From the NCBI GenBank assembly GCA_002314445.1, contig DCFX01000056.1:1-35989 (forward strand): 35,989 nt of DNA. Direction: 5' to 3'. Positions 24,343 to 32,108 of this stretch are shown here, piece by piece. The notes beneath the pieces were generated by a model. It ran no database searches and was not told the DNA's origin. It worked only from the letters and a program-made list of their open reading frames with translations. The position numbers and the translations under genes are program-made. Within the stretch, counting starts at the first letter, position 1, and every line of letters begins with the position of its first letter. This stretch comes from Treponema sp. UBA1793 (lineage in GTDB: Bacteria > Spirochaetota > Spirochaetia > Treponematales > Treponemataceae).

Positions 24343-26175
24343 TTACTGGAGTACAGACGTAAACCACGGTACATACGTAACAAGCAGGAGAACGATAAAC
24401 TGTACGGCAAGAAACGGCAGTATCCCTTTTATGACACGCGAAAGAGGTTTTCCGAACGTATATGATGAAATAAAGAGATCCATCCCCACCGGCGGCGTAA
24501 GAAAGCCTATTGAAAGATTCATGAGAAATATGACGGCAGCGCGCACCGCAGAGATGCCGAACGATTCCGCAATCGGAAGAAGAAGAGGAGATACTATAAG
24601 GATGGCTGAAAACATATCCATAAGGCAGCCGGCAGCAAGAAGTACAAGATTCATAAGCAGCAGAAATACATAGGGGCTGGACACATAGCCCGTTATAAAA
24701 TCAGTAAGCAGCGCAGGGATATTTGCGTCGAGCATAAAATATGAGATTCCTGACGCCGCGCCCAGAATAAAGAGGACGCCGCCTGATACAGGCACGCTGT
24801 CAGCAACAACGCTGTATGATTTTTTCAACGTAAAATCGCGGCGGATGAACGTCGAAAGGCAGAAAGCGTATACCACTGCAAATGCAGCAACTTCAAACAA
24901 ATCGAAAACGCCCTTAAAATAGAAAAGACAGATGAAAACGGGTAGAAGCAGTTCGGGTATGCAGTGAATGACAGCTGTTCCTGTTTCCCTCAATGAAAAC
25001 CGGGGACGGACAGTCTGTCTGTCCATGACAATACCGATTGCTATCATTGAAAGCGCCATAATGCAGCCGGGAATCAAAGCTCCTTTGAACAAATCAAAAA
25101 CGTTGACCGAAAAATAATTAACAGTCGCGTACATGATGATTGCCGCGCTCGGCGGAAAAAGCATGCCGATTGCCCCCGAAGCGGTAACAAGGGATTCCGC
25201 ATTATCTTTGGAATAGCCCGAACCGGTGAGCACAACGGAAAGCAGAGGCCCCAGCGCAAGTATCGTTACGCCGGAAATACCGGTAAACGTGCTGAAAAAT
25301 GTCGTAACTATTACTGCTGCTGCAACAGCCCCTCCGCGGAACGGGGCGAACAGCGACTTAAAGAGAGCGACATACCGCTGTCCGGCACTGCTCTGCGCAA
25401 GAATATATCCGGCTATCGTAAAAAGCGGAATCGCTGCAATACTGCGGTCAGTAAGAATGCGGTATGTTTCAAGGGGAATAACGTCGACGTATCCGCCTCC
25501 CTGTGAAAAGGCAATGTAGGCAATGCCTGCGAGCACAAGAAAAAGAGGCACACCAAGGAATGCAAATACGATGAGCATGATAACGAGCGGCCACACAGCC
25601 GCATGGGAAAACGCAATCCAGGCATCATTAAGGGAATACAGACGCGGCAGGTTCTCCAGTCCGGACAGATAATACAGAATGCCGGTAAAAGGCCCCATCG
25701 AAATAACAAGTCCCAGCACAATTCCCGCAAGAGCGGCGCCACCGTTTTTCCTGCGGAACGCCGTCATGAGTATAATACCGAAATAGCACAGCGGCAGAAA
25801 GGCAAAATAAACTCTGGTACCCATTCCCCAGAAGGCAGTGGTAAACTGTGCAGGATTTACAAGCTGGCACAACGAATCAATAAAAAGGGATGTAAGGATA
25901 CAGCACGTTGCAACAGTTTTTGCAATATCGACTGGACGATGCATTTTTTCCGGCAGCCTTTCTGTCAGAGAGGCAAGACTTAAGTGACGGTCGTCACGCC
26001 AGGTAATAAGACCTGCCGTACAGGAAAAAAGAAACATAAAATGAACGACAGCTGAATCTGATCCGGGAACCTGAATTCTGCATACACCCTGCAGAAATTT
26101 TAAAACGAGAGGAAGAACGGCAAGCAGTCCGATGAGGATTACAGATGCGGCATTTTCTATTCTGCGGATCATCAT
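24343..26175 (-). CDS. TRAP transporter fused small and large membrane subunits (DctQ-DctM, TatQM-like)
   Basis: A 610-residue inner-membrane permease for sodium-coupled uptake with a periplasmic binding protein. Residues 1-165 form a four-helix DctQ-like domain. The rest is a DctM-like domain with many spans, including family blocks FAFLGVPLFLVLAGIAY, ATAVIV-type glycine-rich loops, GAIGMLFPPSAAIIMYA, and NLSIGFLTPPVGMDLF near the end. Fusion of the two subunits is known in other TRAP systems and in the T. pallidum system. The start overlaps the tatP stop by 4 bases. It is the last gene of its operon, ending about 13 bases before the next promoter with no clear terminator. Confidence 0.93.
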   Translation of the reverse strand: MMIRRIENAASVILIGLLAVLPLVLKFLQGVCRIQVPGSDSAVVHFMFLFSCTAGLITWRDDRHLSLASLTERLPEKMHRPVDIAKTVATCCILTSLFIDSLCQLVNPAQFTTAFWGMGTRVYFAFLPLCYFGIILMTAFRRKNGGAALAGIVLGLVISMGPFTGILYYLSGLENLPRLYSLNDAWIAFSHAAVWPLVIMLIVFAFLGVPLFLVLAGIAYIAFSQGGGYVDVIPLETYRILTDRSIAAIPLFTIAGYILAQSSAGQRYVALFKSLFAPFRGGAVAAAVIVTTFFSTFTGISGVTILALGPLLSVVLTGSGYSKDNAESLVTASGAIGMLFPPSAAIIMYATVNYFSVNVFDLFKGALIPGCIMALSMIAIGIVMDRQTVRPRFSLRETGTAVIHCIPELLLPVFICLFYFKGVFDLFEVAAFAVVYAFCLSTFIRRDFTLKKSYSVVADSVPVSGGVLFILGAASGISYFMLDANIPALLTDFITGYVSSPYVFLLLMNLVLLAAGCLMDMFSAILIVSPLLLPIAESFGISAVRAAVIFLMNLSIGFLTPPVGMDLFISSYTFGKPLSRVIKGILPFLAVQFIVLLLVTYVPWFTSVLQ

Positions 26176-27203
26176 TCCCCCCGGTATTTCCGCAAAAGGC
26201 TGTCAATATCGTTATAAAAAGTCTGATCTATAAGTCCCGTCTTTATCATTGCGGCGGCATCGCTACGGAGCGTCTCTTCCATTACTTTGCGCTCAGCATC
26301 AGTCAGACTGATAAGCGTACAGCCGTCTTTTACACAGCGGTCGATATATTCACGGTCAGACGAACTCTGCGCTTCAACAAAATTTTTCTCAGCCTTCTTC
26401 GCGGCATCAATCATCGGGCCTTTGTATTCGGCAGGGATTTCGCTCCATGTTTTTTCAGAAATAACAAGAGCTGCTATTACAGGACAGATCGGTGCATCAA
26501 GAATATACGGCAGGGATTTGTAATACTGCCCCGCGTATGCGTACATGGGAATAGTATAAAATCCCTCGACACCCCCCGGGCTTTTCATGTTCTGCAGCAG
26601 CTTGTCGGCAGGCACGTCTTCCGTATGAAACCCGGCTGCTTTGAACGCATCAGTCAATTCAGGCATACCGACACCGGCAACGGAAAGTTTCTGGTTTTTC
26701 AAATCGGCTGGTGTGTGAACCGGCTTTTTTGTATAAAAATATGCCCAGCCGACATTGAACCAGCCGACTACGACATACCCCTTCGCAGCGACAGCCTTTT
26801 GCAGGCGCGGCCCGAACGTATTAAATACAAGGTCGACTTCTTCCTGATTTCTGAACATAAAGGGAACGGCAAGTGTGAGTATGTGGGTTTCAGGAGCAAG
26901 ATTCGCTATACCGAGATTGGTAAAAATCGCGCCGTCGATCGGTGCCCGCTGTCCGGGCCGCACGGAATTCAATTTCTGGATTACACCGGATTCACCGCCC
27001 ATTGCGTTTGTACCCATAAACTGCAGCTGCACTTTGCCGCCGGTACCTTTTGCCCAGTCCTGTGCAAGTTTCCGCTCTTCTATATCCCATACGGAGCGCG
27101 AAGGAGCAACCGTTGCAATTTTAAGCGTTTTGACACTCTGGGCTGCAAGCAGCGATGCAGCTCCGGTCATCACTAAAGAACAAATGATTGTACTGATTTT
27201 CAT
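26172..27203 (-). CDS. tatP: TRAP transporter substrate-binding protein (TatP-like)
   Basis: A 343-residue periplasmic DctP-family binding protein. After a signal peptide (STIICSLVMTGAASLLAAQ) come the first-lobe block LKIATVAPSRSVWD, the hinge and ligand stretch MGGESGVIQKLNSVRPGQ, and YFYTKKPVHTPADLKNQKL with the Arg/Lys-rich ligand loop. The later VEGFYTIPMYAYAGQYYKSLPYIL and KTWSEIPAEYKG are typical of the family. The ligand is not known; T. pallidum's homologous system is suspected to carry hydrophobic molecules. The ATG at 27203 has AAGGAG at 27219-27214, with a 10-base gap. It lies between tatT and the fused permease gene. Confidence 0.93.
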   Translation of the reverse strand: MKISTIICSLVMTGAASLLAAQSVKTLKIATVAPSRSVWDIEERKLAQDWAKGTGGKVQLQFMGTNAMGGESGVIQKLNSVRPGQRAPIDGAIFTNLGIANLAPETHILTLAVPFMFRNQEEVDLVFNTFGPRLQKAVAAKGYVVVGWFNVGWAYFYTKKPVHTPADLKNQKLSVAGVGMPELTDAFKAAGFHTEDVPADKLLQNMKSPGGVEGFYTIPMYAYAGQYYKSLPYILDAPICPVIAALVISEKTWSEIPAEYKGPMIDAAKKAEKNFVEAQSSSDREYIDRCVKDGCTLISLTDAERKVMEETLRSDAAAMIKTGLIDQTFYNDIDSLLRKYRGE

Positions 27204-27232
27204 AACGCAGGTTCTCCTTATTAATTACTAAT

Positions 27233-28216
27233 CTACCAATGAAGGAAATAGTCGGATTTATGTTCCAGCAGATATTTTGCCTTCCGCTGGGCTATAATCG
27301 TCATAAGGCGTGAAGAAGGTTCATCGTCCGGATTCACAGCAAGCGCTTTATTCAAAGATTCCTCAAAACCCTTTTCATCTCCTGTCGGGATGCATACGGA
27401 TTCCGCATACGTAATATACGGTCCGGGAGTCTTTCCTCCTGAAACTCGAAGTGCCTGTTCATAACAATACAATCCGCGGTTATAATCGCCGCCGAAATCA
27501 GACGGTGCGCTCACATAAAACGCACACAACATATCCCAGACAGAACCGCTGCTGTAATCGGGAGCAAGCGCTGCGGCTTTTTCCAGAATGGCAACGGGAG
27601 AATGAATATTTTCCAGAAAGTCAGGAGCAAGAGGATCAAGACTGAACGCACCGAGCCAGCCGGCACACGCCCAGTACGCCGCACTCACATCGTTTCTGTC
27701 GAGCTTTGCAACAGCAGCATCTACAGCCGCTCTGTCCGGGCCGAGTACAGCAGCCCTGAAGCCCTTGTGCCGTGACTCGAGTGCTTCAAGGCAATAGTCG
27801 CGGCCGCGGAGGTAATGCAGCGCAGCACGTTCGTATTCCGCATGCTGTTTATCGAATTCCTCATTCGGAAGACTTTCCGCAGGATTTTGTACGAATACGT
27901 TTGCATACATGACGTTGAGGGAACCTGTCATCACGGTAAGGCCGATATGATTCGGATTCGACCGGTGCATGATTTCATATAATTCAAGCGCAGTCGGAAA
28001 AAAATCGCTCACAAGAGTAACGTCGGTTTCGCCGGTTACAGCGGCTAAAGCATCTGAATCAGATTTGCCCTTTCGCACAGGCATTCCCTTTCTGTCCGCA
28101 CCGGCAATTGTCGTTGATACTGAATCTATCGCAATCGATTTAACGGTAGCACAAGAAGTGAAAAATACCAAAAAAAAGCAAAATACAAAAAAAGCTGATT
28201 TTTTAACTCCATTCAT
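27233..28216 (-). CDS. tatT: TatT-like TPR lipoprotein of a TRAP transporter
   Basis: A 327-residue lipoprotein with lipobox FTSC after a hydrophobic run of phenylalanines. Helical TPR-type repeats follow, for example RAALHYLRGRDYCLEAL, PVAILEKAAALAPDYSSGSV and GLYCYEQALRVSGGK. This matches the TatT family first described in T. pallidum, where the protein forms a trimer with pores through the TPR units and pairs with TatP. Here too it is encoded next to tatP and the fused permease, the order tatT-tatP-tatQM. The mRNA likely starts at the ATG: a TATAAT lies 7 bases upstream and no Shine-Dalgarno is present. The signal peptide begins cleanly at this ATG. Confidence 0.88.
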   Translation of the reverse strand: MNGVKKSAFFVFCFFLVFFTSCATVKSIAIDSVSTTIAGADRKGMPVRKGKSDSDALAAVTGETDVTLVSDFFPTALELYEIMHRSNPNHIGLTVMTGSLNVMYANVFVQNPAESLPNEEFDKQHAEYERAALHYLRGRDYCLEALESRHKGFRAAVLGPDRAAVDAAVAKLDRNDVSAAYWACAGWLGAFSLDPLAPDFLENIHSPVAILEKAAALAPDYSSGSVWDMLCAFYVSAPSDFGGDYNRGLYCYEQALRVSGGKTPGPYITYAESVCIPTGDEKGFEESLNKALAVNPDDEPSSRLMTIIAQRKAKYLLEHKSDYFLHW

Positions 28217-28223
28217 GTATCTT

Positions 28224-28252
28224 ATTATACTTCATCAACTCTGTTTACACAA
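28224..28252 (-). promoter_or_regulatory. tat operon promoter; leaderless
   Basis: Read leftward: TTGTGT (28252-28247), a 17-base spacer, a perfect TATAAT (28229-28224), then 7 bases to the ATG at 28216. Confidence 0.65.
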
Positions 28253-28276
28253 CGTGGAAATTGTATTGAGATACTT

Positions 28277-28990
28277 TTATGGAAGATATCTTCCGCGTAT
28301 ATTCTTCAGCGCTGTAAAAATGTGCTCTTTTTTTGATTTACTGCCGCCGGTCAGCTGATGCAGCAGCGTTCTGGCCTCTCTACGGCCTGAATTATCCTGA
28401 TACGAACAGGTACATGTCCAGCCGTAATAGCCGTGCGCCTTTGCATGATCAATAATCGTTTCCACACCAGCGTAGCATAACGGACGCAGTATAGTAACAG
28501 GATATTTGTCGTACGAGAGCTTCGGAGGCATGGTGGAAAGCTCACCTTTGTTGAGCATGTTCATAAGCAGCGTTTCGAGTATATCATCCATATGATGGCC
28601 GAGTGCGAGTTTATTGTATCCGTTGGCAACGGCATAGTTGAGCAGCTCTGTCCGCCGCTGGGTTGAGCACCACCAGCAGTTCATTTTACGGCCGGGCTTG
28701 AGTCGTGCAAGAATATCCGCGTGCACGACTTCATACGGCACATTCCATTCACGAAAGAGCGAAACGATATTTTCCGGCAGAGGCGGTGCAAAATCACTTT
28801 GTATAGTGAGCGCCATGAATGTAAAATTACAGCCGCAGGAACGTTTTGCCCGGTCTGCAAAGTATTCAATAAGCGCCGTTGAATCCTTGCCGCCGGATGC
28901 ACCGATGAGAATGCGGTCTCCGTCTTCAATCATGTTGTAGTCAAAAACAGCTTTATCTATTAAGCTCGTCAGTTTAGGATGTGCAGACAT
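28277..28990 (-). CDS. ttcA: tRNA 2-thiocytidine synthase family protein (TtcA)
   Basis: TtcA adds sulfur to cytidine 32 of certain tRNAs using ATP and an Fe-S cluster. The 237-residue cytoplasmic protein has the PP-loop ATPase motif SGGKDS (32-37). The CxxC pair is in NCWWCSTQRR (C105, C108), and a third cysteine in CSYQDNSGRREA fits the late cluster ligand. GHHMDDILETLLMN, in the middle, is a conserved family block. It lies 26 bases after kdgK on the same strand and may be in its transcript, although it also has a GGAAG site 7 bases before the ATG. The protein is shorter than E. coli TtcA (about 311) because it lacks extra end regions. Confidence 0.9.
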   Translation of the reverse strand: MSAHPKLTSLIDKAVFDYNMIEDGDRILIGASGGKDSTALIEYFADRAKRSCGCNFTFMALTIQSDFAPPLPENIVSLFREWNVPYEVVHADILARLKPGRKMNCWWCSTQRRTELLNYAVANGYNKLALGHHMDDILETLLMNMLNKGELSTMPPKLSYDKYPVTILRPLCYAGVETIIDHAKAHGYYGWTCTCSYQDNSGRREARTLLHQLTGGSKSKKEHIFTALKNIRGRYLP

Positions 28991-29016
28991 AAAATACTTC
29001 CATAATTCACACTATT

Positions 29017-30042
29017 TTACCGCTGTATTCTTCCTGTATCATTTCCGTTCATGAGCGAAAGTACCTGCTCTCTCGTGGCCAGGTTAAAATCTCCGGAAAT
29101 GGAATGCTTAAGGCATGACGACGCAACAGCAAATTCAAGCGCTTTTTTTTCATCACCCCATTCTGTCAGTGAATAAATAAGCGCAGCAGCAAAAGAATCA
29201 CCGGCACCCACCCGCTCCACGATATTTTCGATATCGTACTGCTGCGAAACATAATAGCCTTCTTCCCCTGAAAGGACTGCTGACCAGCCGTTCCTGTCGG
29301 CTGAATAGCTGCACCGCAGCGTGACAGCAACAATACTGACATCGGGAAACTGATTCTTTACTTCCCCGCAAAGTTCCTTATATGCTTCATCGGGATGCTT
29401 CCGCTCATCAAGGCATATGCCGAGGCACTTCTGTATGTCTTCTTCGTTTGCAATAATAACGTCCGCGCCGCGTGCAAGGTCGCGGAGTACGTCCGGTGCA
29501 GATTTGCCGTACCGCCACAGTTTTTTCCGGTAATTCAAGTCAAGAGAAACGACCGCGCCCGCTTTTTTTGCCGCACTCACTGCAGTAAACGCACAGTCGC
29601 ATGCGCATTGAGAAACTGCAGGCGTTACCCCTGAAAGATGGAACCATGCGGCGTCTTCAAAAATATGATTCCAGTTGTATGTGTCGGGAGCCGAAACAGA
29701 GAAGCAGCTGCCGTCCCTGTCGTAAATAACCTGAGAAGGCCGCTGGCACGCACCGCCTTCAAGGTAATAAATACCGAGGCGACCTTCCCTGAAATAAGGC
29801 TGCACGTCAACACCGTATGCACGAAGCGTACGTACAGCAGCTTCTCCCACGGCATTCGCAGGAAGCGCCGTCACATAAACAGCCTTTCCCCCGAGAAGGG
29901 CAACAGATACTGCGACATTTGCCTCACTGCCGCCGAACACGGTCTCAAGAGACGGAGACTGGAATAACAGTTCCCGTCCGGGAGGCCGCAGGCGGAGCAT
30001 AATCTCGCCGAATGTAACAATTTTATCACCGGAAATATGCAT
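29017..30042 (-). CDS. kdgK: PfkB-family sugar kinase, probably 2-keto-3-deoxygluconate kinase
   Basis: A 341-residue cytoplasmic ribokinase-fold enzyme. It has TFGEIMLRLRPPG at the start, FGGSEANVAVSVALLGG for the sugar-binding loop, and the catalytic Asp282 in VGAGDSFAAALIYSL. The start block GEIMLRLRPP and VYVTALPANAVGEAA are typical of KDG kinases, which phosphorylate 2-keto-3-deoxygluconate from uronate or pectin breakdown. Other PfkB sugars are possible; no other uronate genes are visible here. The ATG at 30042 is 6 bases past a TATTAT box and lacks a Shine-Dalgarno. The gene is divergent from the tRNA-Val gene and upstream of ttcA. Confidence 0.85.
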   Translation of the reverse strand: MHISGDKIVTFGEIMLRLRPPGRELLFQSPSLETVFGGSEANVAVSVALLGGKAVYVTALPANAVGEAAVRTLRAYGVDVQPYFREGRLGIYYLEGGACQRPSQVIYDRDGSCFSVSAPDTYNWNHIFEDAAWFHLSGVTPAVSQCACDCAFTAVSAAKKAGAVVSLDLNYRKKLWRYGKSAPDVLRDLARGADVIIANEEDIQKCLGICLDERKHPDEAYKELCGEVKNQFPDVSIVAVTLRCSYSADRNGWSAVLSGEEGYYVSQQYDIENIVERVGAGDSFAAALIYSLTEWGDEKKALEFAVASSCLKHSISGDFNLATREQVLSLMNGNDTGRIQR

Positions 30043-30048
30043 AATCGT

Positions 30049-30054
30049 ATAATA
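30049..30054 (-). promoter_or_regulatory. kdgK -10 box; likely leaderless
   Basis: Read leftward TATTAT at 30054-30049, then 6 bases to the ATG at 30042. I see no good -35 box, so this is weaker than the other cases. Confidence 0.4.
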
Positions 30055-30081
30055 CACTATCTGATTATTTAGCGCTATATC

Positions 30082-30110
30082 TTGACGAAAACCGCCGTTT
30101 CCTATAGTAT
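30082..30110 (+). promoter_or_regulatory. tRNA-Val promoter
   Basis: TTGACG at 30082-30087 (5 of 6), a 17-base spacer, and TAGTAT at 30105-30110. Transcription should start about 30117, at the foot of the extended stem around the tRNA. Confidence 0.75.
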
Positions 30111-30119
30111 ACGTTTACT

Positions 30120-30229
30120 GCACCGAAAATGAATGCGCGATTAGCTCAGTTGGTTAGAGTACAAGCATGACACGCTTGGGGTCACTAGTTCGATTCTAGT
30201 ACCGCGCATTGATTTTCGGTGCTGTTTTT
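30120..30229 (+). terminator. 20-bp stem enclosing the tRNA and ending in a T-run
   Basis: 30120-30139 pairs with 30203-30222 with a single G-G mismatch. The first 15 bases of the left arm lie outside the tRNA and the last 5 are its acceptor strand. TGTTTTT follows (30223-30229), so the stem acts both as a processing handle and as a likely terminator. Confidence 0.7.
30135..30208 (+). tRNA. tRNA-Val (anticodon GAC)
   Basis: A full cloverleaf of 74 bases. Acceptor strand at 30135-30141; D-stem GCTC with GAGT; anticodon stem CAAGC with GCTTG and loop ATGACAC, giving anticodon GAC; a five-base variable loop; T-arm ACTAG-TTCGATT-CTAGT; discriminator A at 30208. No CCA is encoded. Base 6 and base 67 form an A-C mismatch in the acceptor stem. 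It should read GUC and GUU codons. The loop context resembles known bacterial tRNA-Val(GAC). Confidence 0.95.
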
Positions 30230-30288
30230 ATTTAACCTGCCTTTCTTAAAAATAAGCTAAAATATTAAAACACATCCCTAAAATGTGA

Positions 30289-30294
30289 TATACT
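30289..30294 (+). promoter_or_regulatory. GH5 gene -10 box
   Basis: TATACT at 30289-30294 has a weak TTAAAA 18 bases upstream. Transcription would begin near 30301, just before a leader hairpin. Confidence 0.45.
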
Positions 30295-30304
30295 ATTTAC
30301 TAAT

Positions 30305-30326
30305 ATTGCTTTATAAGTAAAGCAAT
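30305..30326 (+). promoter_or_regulatory. Leader hairpin or operator of the GH5 gene
   Basis: A perfect 9-base inverted repeat (ATTGCTTTA at 30305-30313, complement at 30318-30326) with a 4-base loop starts about 4 bases after the predicted transcript start. It could be a repressor site or a 5' stabilising hairpin. The ribosome site AGAGAGG follows at 30332-30338. Confidence 0.55.
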
Positions 30327-30344
30327 CAAACAGAGAGGTACTTT

Positions 30345-32021
30345 ATGAAAAGAGTTTCTGCAAAAACAGGGATAGTGCTGATTATGTGTCTCGTTCTGCT
30401 TACGGGATGTATCAGCAGCGACAATACTGATACGACAGGTTCAAATCAGCCTGCTGCATCTGAAAAAGAGGCAACGACGGAAATCGTGCTGACGGCGGAA
30501 TGTTTCAATTCGATTACTGCAGGCAGCGTGCTCAGTATCACGACAATCGGATCCGGTACAGTTGCAGAGCCTTCCGTTATAGTATCACCGCACAGACTTA
30601 AACTCTGCGGAAACAGCTCTCAGCTTACGGGATTATCAGGGGGTGTGTATTCGGTAAATGCGGCATACAGCGGAACAGACGGTACCGTAACTCTTGCAGA
30701 AGGGGAACAGACGACGACATATACACTAAGTTCTGACGATGCAGATGTTCTAAAAACTTACGGACTTGCCGTGCTCGGATACGGAGTCACGGTTACAAAA
30801 ATCATCAACCCTGCCGCTTCTTCGGATACATATACGGAAGGAGTTACCGTCGACACTGTGGATTCATCAAAAGAATATTTTGCAAAGAATCTTTCCTCCG
30901 GCTGGAATCTTGGCAACTATCTTGATTCATATGGGAGTACCGGCACCTATTCAAATACAGGTTACTCAAGTTTTCTTAACTGGTGCGGAGCGGAAGCTTC
31001 AAAAGAATTATTTGCGGGAGTAAAAAACGCTGGGTTTGATTTTGTGCGTATACCGGTCACATGGATGAATCATATTGGCTTCGCTCCGTCTTATGCAATC
31101 AATTCCAGCTGGATGTCATATGTAAAAAATGTGGTTGATATGGCGCTTGCAGAAGGACTTGTAGTTGTCATAAATATGCACCATGACGGTGCCGATACGG
31201 GACACTGGCTCGATATTTCCAAGGCAGACAACAGTGATGCAGATTTCGTGTCACAGACGGCTGAGTTCACAGCGCTGTGGAGCCAGATTGCCAATGAGTT
31301 CAAGAACTACGGCTCGAATCTCATGTTTGAATCGTTCAATGAACTTCAGGATGGAAAATGGGGCTGGGGTGCAAATAAAACCGACGGTGGTGTTCAATAT
31401 GAAATTATTAACAAATGGAATCAGGCATTCGTTACGACGGTACGCGCTACGGGAAGCAATAATCAGTACCGCTATCTTGCGCTCAACGGATACAGTGCAG
31501 ACCCCGATCTGACAGCGGGGTATCTTACTATTCCTTATGATGCATCTCCTGACAACGTAAAACGCAGTATCATTTCGTTCCATTATTACCAGCCGACGGA
31601 TTTCGGGATAGAAGCTGCTGTTCATAAATGGGGAAGTGATTACGGCGGGGTAACGTCAGGATGCAGTACCTGGGGACAGGAAAAATATCTCATACAGACG
31701 TTCGATAAAGTGTACGATGCTTTTTCGGATTATGCCATCTACATCGGTGAATACGGCGCAACGTATCAGGGTGCGGCGTATGCTGATTACCAGCGGTATT
31801 ACGATGAGTTTCTTGCCCATTATGCATACAGCAAAGGGATGATTCCAGTCGCATGGGATAACAATGCACTGTCCTCTTCCGGAGGAAAAGAATGTTTCGG
31901 ACTGCTTGACCGTTCGACAGGCAGTATTCGTTCTCAATATTCTTCTATATTAGTAGGAATAAAAAGAGCCACATCAAGTACATATGACATCAGTTCGATT
32001 ACCGATCCTGCTCAAAATTAA
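30345..32021 (+). CDS. GH5 endo-beta-1,4-glucanase (cellulase) lipoprotein
   Basis: A 558-residue surface lipoprotein (lipobox LLTGC) that should cut cellulose or related beta-glucans internally. After a Ser/Thr-rich linker, residues ~45-165 form a beta-rich domain of unknown type, possibly for carbohydrate binding. The GH5 barrel then runs from SSGWNLGNYLDS through FDFVRIPVTW and VVINMHHD. The acid-base Glu333 is in MFESFNE, SFHYYQP follows, and the nucleophile Glu469 is in IGEYGA. The pattern resembles subfamily GH5_4. The start has AGAGAGG with 6-base spacing. It stands alone, with its own promoter and terminator, and pairs functionally with the GH3 enzyme. Confidence 0.93.
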   Translation: MKRVSAKTGIVLIMCLVLLTGCISSDNTDTTGSNQPAASEKEATTEIVLTAECFNSITAGSVLSITTIGSGTVAEPSVIVSPHRLKLCGNSSQLTGLSGGVYSVNAAYSGTDGTVTLAEGEQTTTYTLSSDDADVLKTYGLAVLGYGVTVTKIINPAASSDTYTEGVTVDTVDSSKEYFAKNLSSGWNLGNYLDSYGSTGTYSNTGYSSFLNWCGAEASKELFAGVKNAGFDFVRIPVTWMNHIGFAPSYAINSSWMSYVKNVVDMALAEGLVVVINMHHDGADTGHWLDISKADNSDADFVSQTAEFTALWSQIANEFKNYGSNLMFESFNELQDGKWGWGANKTDGGVQYEIINKWNQAFVTTVRATGSNNQYRYLALNGYSADPDLTAGYLTIPYDASPDNVKRSIISFHYYQPTDFGIEAAVHKWGSDYGGVTSGCSTWGQEKYLIQTFDKVYDAFSDYAIYIGEYGATYQGAAYADYQRYYDEFLAHYAYSKGMIPVAWDNNALSSSGGKECFGLLDRSTGSIRSQYSSILVGIKRATSSTYDISSITDPAQN

Positions 32022-32052
32022 TTCCGGCTGTTTGCTGCATTCTGTCTGATAC

Positions 32053-32090
32053 GGACGCTCAGTGCATCAGCGTACTGGGCGCCATTTTTT
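32053..32090 (+). terminator. Terminator after the GH5 gene
   Basis: The left arm 32053-32063 and right arm 32074-32083 form a 10-bp stem with one bulged A and one wobble. Six T follow at 32085-32090. Confidence 0.75.
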
Positions 32091-32108
32091 ATACCTGTTC
32101 CCTGATTT

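Noticed and set aside
26145..27176. A 343-codon plus-strand frame opposite tatP
   Set aside because: It is the antisense shadow of the binding-protein gene; the peptide has no domain and no ribosome site.
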